Shown here piece by piece: positions 23,889 to 45,284 of a stretch of DNA of 54,190 nt. Source of the DNA: Acanthaster planci (Eukaryota; Echinodermata; Asteroidea; Valvatida; Acanthasteridae); assembly GCF_001949145.1 (NCBI RefSeq), contig NW_019091454.1:317853-372042 (forward strand). Direction: 5' to 3'. A program made the translations under genes and the position numbers. How positions within the stretch are numbered: the stretch's first letter is position 1; each line of letters begins with the position of its first letter. Below the pieces are notes generated by a model. It was not told the origin of the DNA. It saw only the letters and a list, made by a program, of their open reading frames with translations, and made no database searches.

Positions 23889-24170
23889 GGGCAACGCACG
23901 ACGGGCGACGCACGACGGACGACGCACGACGGGCGACGCACGAAGCACGACGGGCGACGGGCGACGCACGACGGGCGACGCACGACGGGCGACGCACGAC
24001 GGGCGACGCACGACGGACGACGCACGACGGGCGACGCACGAAGCACGACGGGCGACGCACGACGGACGACGCACGACGGAAATGGCATGTTTGGATCTGG
24101 TAAATGACAGAATTGGGACACAACAAAAAGCAAAATGCGACGGACGACGGCAGATATGGAATTCCATAGC
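23889..24170 (+). repeat. CpG-rich CGACGCA/CGACGGG minisatellite element
   Basis: 23889-24079 is an array of alternating 7-mers, CGACGCA and CGACGGG or CGACGGA, with two single units altered to CGAAGCA. A unique spacer of about 60 bp follows, then GCGACGGACGACGGCAGATA and the palindromic end TATGGAATTCCATA. The array is open in several frames on both strands, giving Arg/Thr- or Val/Arg-rich translations that are by-products of the repeat. Confidence 0.9.
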
Positions 24171-24179
24171 AGGAAGTTT

Positions 24180-24584
24180 CCACGCCCAGACCTCGACCGA
24201 TCCCTTTGAAACTTGGTATACTTACACATCACTGAAAGTGCATCACTGAAAGTGCGGAAGGTATTGAAAAAGTGGCGGAACCAGTGCTTTCCATCTTTAG
24301 GCGATCAATTTTTGCGAAGCCACGGCGTGGGGTTAAAACTTTGGATTGTAGATGCTCTCTGGTATAATCTTGGGGACTTTCCGGGACACTTGCTTCTGTA
24401 ATTTGGCCCCAAATCTGCTTGCATTTACAAGGTGAAATAATGACAAAAATTTTCAGTAAAACCGTAGAGCCAATATACATGTACACGTACGTACTGTACC
24501 ATAAAACTCGTTTCATTTGTGTTGCACATACAATAGACATCTCTACCGTATTGTTTGGTTCCCTCACACCGATACCGTGCACGA
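24180..24584. other. No gene recognised
   Basis: Contains a short direct duplication, CATCACTGAAAGTG, at about 24227 and 24241. Nothing else recognised. Confidence 0.4.
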
Positions 24585-24990
24585 TATGAGGCCGATGGGT
24601 ACCCCCCCCACACACATTTCCAATCCCTATACAGACTCTAGACTATTTTTACCAAACACATCCCCCGAAGTCTGTAAATAATTCCTGAGATTCCGATCAA
24701 ACAATGACCAACACAAAGGCGGGAGGGGGGGGGGCTCTGTCCGCCCCATATCTTGCATCTTATGGATGTGAGTTTGCTATACCCAGCAAGAAATGAGACC
24801 GAAGGGGTACCCCCAACATGTCCAATCCCTATACACATTCCAGACTATTGTTACTTAACGCATTCCCAAGATGTCTGAAAGAAATTCCTCAGATTCCTGC
24901 GAGACAATGACCAACACAAAGCAGGGGGGGGTTCTCTCCGTCTCATACCTTGCTGCATATGGAGTCTGCTGGAAACATAAGGCTGGGATC
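24585..24990 (+). repeat. Family 3 repeat, two tandem copies
   Basis: Two direct copies about 200 bp apart in start. Each has a GGGTACCCCC block, CCAATCCCTATACA, GACTATT.TTAC, AATTCCT.AGATTCC, ACAATGACCAACACAAAG, and then a G-run followed by a CTC.GTC-type CCATATCTTGC block. A third copy lies inverted at 28318-28495. Confidence 0.8.
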
Positions 24991-24999
24991 ATCCTAGCT

Positions 25000-25720
25000 G
25001 GGTTAAGGTTTGTCATTTACACTAATTCTGGAGGGTTTGAGTCACATAGCCAGAAAAACCATCGCGAGTTTTGTTATCCTTTGACCTTCAGCAGCTGATA
25101 CACTCAGTGCCCGCAAGGCAGCACTGAGCAGATTAGCATGCCTCAGCTATGTCAGCTAAGTCGTGCCTACTGCCCATGTCGGGTGCATGTCGAATTGTTA
25201 TTGTAAAGATTCTTTAAGTTGTTCTTTAACTTATTACAAGCTGGAATATATATTTATTGAATGTAAGAACAGCCACACCGTTAGAATTGTTTGTAACCAG
25301 ACTGAGGACTCCCTTTCTTGTTTTGCACCATGCGTCCAAATTATGCATGTCTTCAATGTGGTCCGACAAGCGTCACTTAGTTACGACCAACGTGCCGCGA
25401 GCGTGGTGAAATCGGCCCCTTCGGAAGTTAAGCCTTAACCTGTAAAGCAAGGAATGCTTAATCATGACTTTGTGTATCAATATCATTTCTAAAGGCAAAC
25501 ATTAGACAAAATTATGCTCACCACGACTGACTGAAGAAGGGCAATCTAGAGTTCACTGTTCTTGTGGTCGAACTGCAGAAACGTGACCCGCGAGAACATT
25601 GTATCATCATAACGCGGGACAAGAACAAACACCCCAAGCGCGCGCCGCAGCGCAACCACCTACCAGGCTACCAGTCAGGGTTTGCCGCGTTCGAGCATAG
25701 TTCGAGTGAGCTACTCGTGT
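25000..25720. other. No gene recognised
   Basis: Open frames on both strands near 25560-25720 with a GC content above the surroundings. They resemble no domain, though they could belong to the degraded retroelement to the right. Confidence 0.3.
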
Positions 25721-25734
25721 TATCAGGACGCATA

Positions 25735-25975
25735 TGGGGAGTACGCGTATACTGCAAAACAACTTCGTTTGCACTGGGAAAGGACAGTGCAAACAGAGAG
25801 AGGTGTACCAGTTAACATGCAAAGCGTGTAAAGAAAGATATACTGGGGGAAACGGCAAGATCACTTGGTGAAAAAAAGAGTTCAGGAACAAGAGGGGGAA
25901 GTCATTGGCGTTACACGAACACATGCAAAAGAAGCACAAGGGGCAGTCTCAGCCTGGAAATTCAGGTAAAAATAT
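25735..25975 (+). pseudogene. Possible Penelope-like GIY-YIG endonuclease fragment
   Basis: In one plus frame the reading is FVCTGKGQCKQREVYQLTC, then KACKERYTGGNGKITW, a TGA stop at 25869-25871, and KRGKSLALHEHMQKKHKGQ. The arrangement CxxxxxC...VYxLTCxxCxxxYxGxTxR...LxxHxxxxH resembles the cysteine-rich linker and GIY-YIG nuclease at the C-terminus of Penelope-like retroelements, where the pair is usually VY and YIG. Here YIG is YTG. The in-frame stop makes it non-functional. No reverse transcriptase of this type is visible upstream, so assignment is tentative. A C2H2-like zinc finger is the other reading. Confidence 0.4.
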
Positions 25976-28317
25976 AGAACAGGTGCCCCGGCGAAGCGAT
26001 GATCAGACAATAATGGAATCAACGTATATTGAGGAACTTAAACCGGAAGTGAACTGAAAGGAGGAATGGGCTGACAACCATAGAGAGCTCAAGCATGTAC
26101 AATGGACGAACCCGGTTTCCGTGGGATTGGAAGCTCTTCGACGCGTGCCCGGGAGTCCCGCGCATCGCGGCTCATGAGGGAAACGCAACGCCAAAAATTC
26201 TTACTTAAGTAAGTTCCCACAAGGAAATATGGCTTTAAGAGAGATAAATAAGTTGTCAGGAGGACCCCTGTACAAGGTCAGAGACATCATCAAGTGACTG
26301 CAAAACATTATCTGAAATCTCTTTAAGGAGTGCAGATTCCGGGCCGGAAAAAAATTTCAACCAACCAGTTTATTTGTTAAACTTTTCAAAAGAATAATAA
26401 ACTGGTTTTATTGAAATATAAACTTCAGTGATATCTCAATATTAATAGACAGCAAACGTATGTACGTATAGCCCGGATGGAGATTAATGATGCTAATGAG
26501 TACTGACTCAGTATGTCTCTGTCATTTCAAACAAACGATTTTCGCTGATGTTAGGGAGTAGTCAAAACGATGCTGAGATAAGTCAATGTAAATTTGAAAC
26601 GATTTAAATGAATCAATACGAGCTAAAAGCCATCTAACGTCATCCTGTAGCTAATTGATAAAAGACATCAGCAAATTACCACTGTCGTTTCTCTGCATCT
26701 TTTCAGCACTTTGTGTAGAATAATTCAGCATCCCCATTCTAGTAAGGCTAATGCCATCATTGATTTATTGATTTGAACGTTGGTGCTATCATCTTTACTC
26801 TGATTAGTCAATAACACAGACAGATGCGATCCTTGTCGAGGATATACCCTAGGATGACTGAATTGGCTTTGACATAGGCTACATAAAGCTGACCGACTTT
26901 GCTACTAAGGCATTGACTTGATAATCATTTAGACCCAAAAATGATGTATTTACTCATTCCATTTACGCATTGCAAATTATGTACCGCTACAGCAAAAGGG
27001 TACCGTCCTTAAGGTCATCACGACCAACGAGCTGGATTCTCGTGAACCATGCATGCACGTATGCAAGTGTATTCTTGTAAGCACAGTCACGGGTATTCTC
27101 TTATTATACCCGCTTCTCTTAACGTATTTATTAATTTATGCTTACATTCACGTGTATTTAGTTGTCAATTGTGATAAATCGATTTTATAAAAATATTTAC
27201 AAAACTAAATGTGAACTAATCACACTAAAAATGTCAATTTCCATGCAGATGGACACCGTGGATAAATATTATTGGACAGATTAGCCCTCCCAAGGTTTGG
27301 ACAAGCGATATCTTGCAAATGAGCGTTTGTGGCCAACAGTATACAATTTCAAATCTTTTGAGCTATTCTCATCATTGTAAAAATTTATTAACTCCAGTTT
27401 CTTAAATATCTTGCATATAATTGGCTGTGTTTAGTTTAGTGACTTAGCTTTGTACATGGAGATTGAAGTTAAAGTTTGTTCTGTCAGAATGAAGTATTAT
27501 TTTGTTGGAAATCATCCAGAGTATGTATTTATATCCCATTCTATAAGTAAAAACGCTACAAATATTTGTTAATTCGCTTCAAAAGGTTTCAAAGAGTATC
27601 AGTGAGGTAAGGCCTAAATTAAGTGGTATTGATATATTTTCATCACATTTGGACACTTTTGCAAGATACGTGCATATTCAGCACATTCTTAGCAAACTTA
27701 GTTGGCTTGGCGTTTATTTTGGGGGGGTTTCCTTTTGCTTTGCTTTGCTTTGCTTTTTGGGGTGGGGTGGGGTTGTCTGTTTGTTCGTTTTGTTTTGCAA
27801 TTGACGGTGACTAAAATGGCATGAAAACCCGAAATACTTTACCAAAGCCGAATGCAAAAAGTATAAACATAATTCAAAACACTGCTTAAAACTATTTAGC
27901 CATTGCGTCCATGAGACAAGAGAGCAGAATAATAAAGCCTACCTCCGCTGAGTTCCAATATAAGGTAATTGAATCGTTCATTGAAATTCCCCCAAACACT
28001 ACCCTCAAAATAACCCCTGACAACACAATAACGTATTTAAACAAATGTGGAAATGTGTGTCTGTTTACATTTTTGCTAGAAATAGATAACCAATGACTTG
28101 AAAATGTTTGCCTAAAAAATCGGAACACATGAAGCAAAAGAGTATACCTGCATTGTATTTGTTCGTCAAGGACATATTTCTTTTTAATCCCTGTGGCAAG
28201 TGTTTGAATAGAGGTTTAGCTTTTCGCTACATTAAATGTCTTCTTTCTCTTTTCATAATCAAGTTCAGTCCCATTTCATGCTGTTGTTTTGGTTTGTTTG
28301 TCCCTCCTTGCGCCCTC
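25976..28317. other. No gene recognised
   Basis: About 2.3 kb, mostly AT-rich. Contains a TTTGC-type low-complexity tract at about 27735-27760. A GC-richer block at 26040-26200 is open in more than one frame but is not recognised. Confidence 0.35.
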
Positions 28318-28530
28318 GATTTTTTGGGAGAACCCCCGCCTTTGTGTTGGTTATTGTTTGATCGGAATCTCAGGAATTCTTTACAGATTTCTAGGGGGGA
28401 TGTGTTAGGTAACAAGAGTCTAGAGTGTGTATAGGGGTTGGACAGGTAAGCGGGGGTACCCCTCCGTCCCATATCTTGCCTGGTATATGGGAAATAGTCC
28501 GAGATATTCTCCCATTCGTTCAAAAGGTTG
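28318..28530 (-). repeat. Family 3 repeat, inverted copy
   Basis: Reverse complement of the units at 24585-24990. On the minus strand it carries GGGGTACCCCC, CCAACCCCTATACACAC, CTAGACTCTTGTTACC, AATTCCTGAGATTCCGATC and ACCAACACAAAGGCGGGGG. It is closest to the first tandem copy over the AGATTCCGATCAAACAAT block. Confidence 0.8.
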
Positions 28531-28584
28531 GACAGGGTAAAGCCTTGAGCAAGTACCCTCCGCTAAAGGGATCATGTAAACAGA

Positions 28585-29110
28585 GATAATTTACTGAAAT
28601 GCTTGAAATTGCACCTTCCTGTTTCAGTTTTTGTTTTGCTATATAAATCTATATCTATATTTTGGCTTTTTTATTTGAATCTGCATATTCATGAGCCGCA
28701 ACACTGTGATGTAGTCCGAGGCGCTGAACCTCAGTGTTGCATTGATTTGTGCAGAAATAATTCCTACATTTTTGTAACACCTCGCTGTAGAAGATTTCCA
28801 TTTTCTTGGGCAATTTACTGTTGTATAAATATGTGGCAGTAAGCTCGTGATCAACGTTTTCAAAGAGCAAATTTGGAATTCAAAATTTAAACACTGAAAC
28901 TGAACAGTGTCTCCCTGTATTTACATCACGCTAACAGCGCCCTTACCTGTCTGAAAAGATTGGTCAATTTTGAATGTTAGAAAAGCGCACTTTACTGTTC
29001 ACTTTATACTCCAAGAAGATTTCAAACAGTTTTCATACATTGAAGAAGAGTTTAAACATGCACAAAAAGTGATTCGAAGAGAAAAATCATGGCACTTATC
29101 CTTTAAAGCA
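28585..29110 (+). repeat. Family 2 interspersed repeat, copy 2 (most diverged)
   Basis: Aligns along its length with 48467-49068: TTGAAATTGCA, TCTGCATATTCATGAGC, CACTGTGATGTAGTCC, GTGTTGCATTGATTTGTG, TTCCATTTTCTTGGGCAA, AACAGCGCCCTTACCTGTC, and GTGATTCGAAGAGAAAAATC near its end. Confidence 0.7.
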
Positions 29111-29570
29111 GTGATGCCTGTAAGTCGTATGAAATACTTTTGCAACGAATAACTTACAGTGAATGTTAGCACTTTCATAACACCGGGAAAAAGGCACCTG
29201 GTATAGTTGTTATCTCACAAAATGACATTCCGACCCCAGAATAAAGTTCAAAAGTCCATAGTGTACGGGCAAATGCTTTTTGTTAGTATTATCCATTATC
29301 AAAAGGCCTTACAAAGAATCATTCACAATATGAGGGTTCAAAGCTGGAGTAATATGTTGAAACGTTTTACTTTAACACTCACAGGATTTGAGTTCAACAC
29401 AACATACACTACAGTGTACCACGAAAAGTGTAGTTATAATTTGAAAGGAAGCGTTACCTTGGGATCTCTTGGAGTTCTCATCTGATCTTGTAACGAGTTT
29501 AACAGAAAACAGTTTTAACCATAACTCATGGCATCAGTATAAGAGCGACGTACCTTGGAACGGAGGTCTA
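29111..29570. other. No gene recognised
   Basis: Short frames only, none recognised. Confidence 0.3.
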
Positions 29571-29970
29571 AGCCCAGTCACAAGTCATGTAATCACAGGT
29601 CAAGTCAAGTCACAAGTCAAGTTGGTCCAAACACAAGCAAGTCACAAGTCTTTTTGTCCAAGTACGAAACAGTTCATGAGATGTATGATTTCAGGCCACA
29701 GCCAAGTGATTAAGACGTGGCCTTGTGCAGACAGGACCGGTGTAGAAGTCGGAAACCGAACGAAGTCTCACGTTGATTATTTTAAGAACGCAAGGCATAA
29801 GTTAAAATTTACATTGGTTTGATTGAGTAGTTTTCTTACTTGCGTTGGTAACAGGTCATAATGTCCAAGTTAAGTCACAAGTCATTATTTGCAAGTCCAA
29901 GTCAAGTCACAAGTCAAAACTGATAGCTAAAAGTCAAGTCACAAAAATAGCGACTCGAGTTCAAGTCAAG
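29571..29970. repeat. Degenerate AAGTCACAAGTC repeats
   Basis: Two clusters, 29575-29660 and 29865-29970, of imperfect AAGTC/CACAAGTC units (for example CAAGTCAAGTCACAAGTCAA), separated by about 200 bp of unique sequence. Confidence 0.75.
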
Positions 29971-30369
29971 TGTATCGCCACTTAGTGCACGTTTGAGGCA
30001 CAAGGCCTGCACTGGTTTTAAGTAAGTGTAGGCCACAGCTCGCCTAGCGTTAATTGCGGCCAAGGCGAAATTTGACTTTAATGAGAATTCTAGGAAAACT
30101 CCACGTTGAACACACAACATTGTTTATAAATGGGATGGAACAAGCACATACCGAAAGTCATAAGCCGGCATAAGCCATCAAACAACCTGCAGACGCGTTA
30201 TATCTGTGACGCAACCTTGCTTTTGTCCTGTACGTGACCCTGCGTGACCTGTCGAAAATATCCGGCAATCAACAGTGCTATAAAAAAAATGACGACAACA
30301 AGTTCGTCATGTTTCGGACATTCCCGGAAAAAGTCTAGAATTGACTTTTGGGTCACGTGATCCTCCTGT

Positions 30370-30850
30370 ACACGTAGCCCGATACCGGACCCTTGAATCG
30401 ACAGAGTAGCAGTGACGTAGTCGGGTACTTTTTGAGAACCAAGTTCTCTACCAAATATTTAACTAGTTAGGAGGGATCAAAGCTGAAGTACATCGGTATT
30501 TGACGGTACACGCATAAAGGTAAGATTACAAAGCAACATATTGACTTCAGACCATCACTGTTTGATTGAAATTAACTTTTTAGGACAAAAGTACTCGGAA
30601 AGTACTCGGCCGAGTACTTTCTGAGTACTTTTCTCCTTCAAACTTAAATTTTACACAACTGGGAGTGTCTGAAGTCTAACATTTATTTTGTAATCTTACC
30701 TTTGCACATTTACCATCAAATGCCTGTGCACTCTGGCTTTATTCCCTCTTACCCAGTTCAGTATTTTGCGGAGAACGTTGGTACTCGGAAAGTACTCGAC
30801 TACAACACTGCAGAGTAGTCGGAGATTCTTGGTCTGGGAACCAGACTAGT
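30370..30850. mobile_element. Foldback (long palindrome) element
   Basis: An inverted repeat of about 480 bp centred at 30609/30610. The innermost 46 bp form a palindrome with one mismatch (arm AAAAGTACTCGGAAAGTACT then CGG). Imperfect pairing continues outward with matching blocks: AAGGTAAGATTACAAA with TTTGTAATCTTACCTT; GTATTTGACGGTA with TACCATCAAATGC; GTAGTCGGGTACTTT with AAAGTACTCGACTAC. The last pair lies at mirror positions about 30417 and 30803. No coding capacity. It resembles a MITE or foldback transposon. Confidence 0.8.
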
Positions 30851-32538
30851 GTACACACACAGTCTAATGCAGGCATTGAGTATATTGTCTGTATTTTTGC
30901 CATGCGAACGATGTGCATTTTTGTCACTTCGTGAAAACAGAGAAACACAGAGACCAAGCTTTTTATTAGCAGTTTGTTTATAGTTACTTGGAAAGCAAAC
31001 CAACGTTTTGCTTTGTAAAACTGTACTGATTTGTTCTTTGGATCAAAGGAAGCAAAAAGGTAGGAAAAACACGAGATCGAAAAAATTTCGTCTTTTGTTT
31101 GATTTTCCGGGTTTTGCCACTCCGTGAAAACACCAACGAGAAGTTATTATGCAGACATTTCCGTTCTTCTATAGGATACGAAAAAGCATGAACAACAGTT
31201 TTGTTTTTGTTTCGTTGTATTTATTTCATGTGTAAAAAACTTTAAACACATACAAAAATAGTTGCAGCTGTGTACTTCGCCGTTTTGCGAAGTGACAGGT
31301 GCGTAGCGAAGGCATTTTCTTAGGGGTGTCAGAGTCAATTTGCCGACTTGTAACTTGTTGGCAACCTCGTGTCATGTAAAATTTTCAAAGTGCGGAAAAT
31401 GCAAATCCGTGATGCGCTACATTTCGTACTTCAGGGGAAATGTCAATGGCCAACATGTATCGTTTATGTACCAATTTTGGATTCATTTGCTGACCAAAAC
31501 TCTATTTGCCAGCAGGAATAATTATTGGGGGTGCCGCATCCCATACCCCGCCCTGTCCCTAGGCCCCAGATTAGTGACAGACTTCAAATGAGCATTATCT
31601 AAAGGTACGCTTTTCCTTGATTGTCTGTGGCGGCTAGCAGGATTTGAAGGTACGTTAATGGTGGCTAGCGGGAAAACGTATGGGTCACAGCTTTTTTTGC
31701 ACTTCGCGTGGGCTTATTCCTTGCAATATCCTTGTATAGGTGATTAAAAAGGAGAACGATGGCCAAAATAAAACAAGTGAAAATACGCTTATCGCTAAAA
31801 GCATGAAAGCACGAACGACCTTTTTATTAATAAAAGTTAAAATGTATGTAAGCGATGGCGTTCATACGTGGAAAGAGTGCACAGTATGCACATAATCTAA
31901 TTAGTAAAAATCAATAGAAGAATTTTGCGCAATTTTGCGGCAACACATATCAACTCATCATATTTCTGTGTTGTGTCATTCTGACAGAGGGACAAAAATG
32001 AGCATTTTTTTCCCACGAGATAAAAATGAGCTAAAATTCATGAAACGATATTTCCCACCTTTAAAACTGGTTTTATTTCTCACAAAACAAAGCACGCATG
32101 AAGTAAGTTTCATACGGTTATTTTCACTCTAACACTGTCAATAACCGAATCTCTCGAATGAAGAATCCCCTTCTTTCTCATTAATGTTCTTGTGAGGCGT
32201 AAGAATTATCATCTAACGTGATCTTTGGGGGAATTGCCTTTCTTGTGCAGAGGCTGTTAATCAAAACGTGCTAGATACAGAACAGAACATCGTTTTGAGT
32301 CAGCTTATCTTTCTGAGCCAAATTAATCACCATATGGAAATCAATGTTAAAAATCGATTAGGGACTTGAACCACATATCAGCTCGATTGAAAGAGTCAAA
32401 TATTCTGTATCTTAATCCTGTTACGGTAATTTATTTGTTGCAGTGACATCACGGAAGAGGGTTATAACACAGCCTAGCTATCAAAGAACCAGACACGCTT
32501 GCTGCTTGCTTATGGTGTGGTGGTGAGGAATTTGGAGT
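30851..32538. other. No gene recognised; upstream region of the MOLO1-like gene
   Basis: Intergenic sequence upstream of the gene that begins at 32577. No promoter element could be identified with confidence. Confidence 0.35.
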
Positions 32539-32539
32539 C

Positions 32540-32574
32540 ATGAAGCTTAATATACTGGTGGACTAGCGATGTGA
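32540..32574 (+). promoter_or_regulatory. Two upstream short ORFs before the MOLO1-like start
   Basis: If the transcript starts upstream of here, it carries a nine-codon ORF including its stop (32540-32566, ATGAAG...GACTAG) and then a start-stop ATGTGA (32569-32574). The latter ends two bases before the main ATG at 32577. Both are out of frame with the main ORF. Such elements can reduce initiation at the main start. The transcription start is not known, so the effect is inference. Confidence 0.45.
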
Positions 32575-32576
32575 AC

Positions 32577-43846
<11,270 letters not shown>

Positions 43847-43849
43847 ATT

Positions 43850-45284
43850 TTTAGTTTGAATGAGTTTGAAATCTTGAAATTGTGAAACAAAAAAACAAAA
43901 AAATCGCATGCAAAAGTCAAGGACCACGATGGTCCACTTTGATTAAAGGCAATTATGGGTGATGAATTTTTATATGACGCATCCAAGCTCTCTGAGATTC
44001 AACTTACATAATTTGGTGCGGTTGCTCGCTGTCATTCAGATCATTTGCATAAATCAGCCGTTATCATGCTAAAGAAGATTTTCAGTTACGTGATTTTTGA
44101 CAGCGTTCAATTTCTATAGATATGTGTGCGGCAACAAGCACCTCTGGGTAGTCTCTCAACATACTGACGCACATGAAATTACCATTTGAAATACACAGGT
44201 TCGAAAATGCACGCGCCTTCACGAACAAGCAACGCTTCCTGAAATTTCTTTGCCCGTCATGTCACGTCACATGGAAAACCTTTATATTGTCAAAAGAGTA
44301 ACATCTTTGTTTTGTTCTATTCGCGCTGTTTGGATTGTACACATTCTTCAACCTAGATTTCTTTTAGTTGTGGGCTTAAATTGTGTTATTTCATCTTGAG
44401 TATCCTGTTTGGGGTTGATTTCTTTGACATGAAAGCATATAGATCACAATGTGACATCATATGCACGGTGGCGGTATTAGTGGTGTGTATTAAACCTCTA
44501 CGATGATAATGAGCTTTATTTGGAAAGAAATGTATAGTTGACTGTATTGACTGTTTGAAACACTCTGTAAAGCCTTACAAACACAACACTTGTTATAATT
44601 TTTCCTAGTGCCTTTTTTACTTGTCAACCAAAGTTTGTAATTATAACTCAGCACATGCGATGATGTCAACAAGAGAAGGTCCTTTTATACACTGAGTAAT
44701 TTTGGGGAATTGGGTGGGACAGATTTAATTAGAAGGTCGCACACATTTTATTACACATTTTATTTCTCAGACTTTGTAAGATATTTCTGAAAAATATCAC
44801 TGCCTGCAAGTTTGAGAAATTCTTAGGAAAAGTGTACAGGGCCCACAGAGAGGTCAATTTTTGACTGGGCCACTAAGGTCAGGATGTGGATTTCCTGAGA
44901 GGCTGCTATAGAGCCAGCCTAAACTACTTCCAAAACTGATTCGAGATGCCTTTCATCTTTTGTCTCATCTTTGTTTAAAAGTCTTTACTTGCTTGACTTC
45001 TGTCAGAAATGTCATGTTAATGAGTTCATGTTAGTTAACTTTAAAAAAAAAGGTCAGTGCAGATTTTTCTAATGCACGTCCTTGTTAATGGCACATTTGG
45101 TGACCCATTGAACACTTTGCATTCAGTTTAGTTTTGGAAATAATAGGGAATTTTGACAACTTTCTGGTGATGCCAAGGAAGGATTTGCGTTTGCGCAAAA
45201 GTGACAGTGTTTCACCATTTCAGGAAAAATTATCATGAAAGTCTCTGTCCGCACTTAAATTTACGAGAGCTCATTAGCGCCAAG
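43850..45284. other. 3' flank of the MOLO1-like gene; nothing else recognised
   Basis: AT-rich, presumed 3' untranslated and intergenic sequence. No reading frame of note. Confidence 0.4.

Noticed and set aside
23820-24249. Arg/Thr- and Val/Arg-rich open frames on both strands, and a CRISPR-like regular array
   Set aside because: The array is a contiguous 7-bp minisatellite without unique spacers; the frames are by-products, and CRISPR arrays do not occur in animal nuclear DNA.
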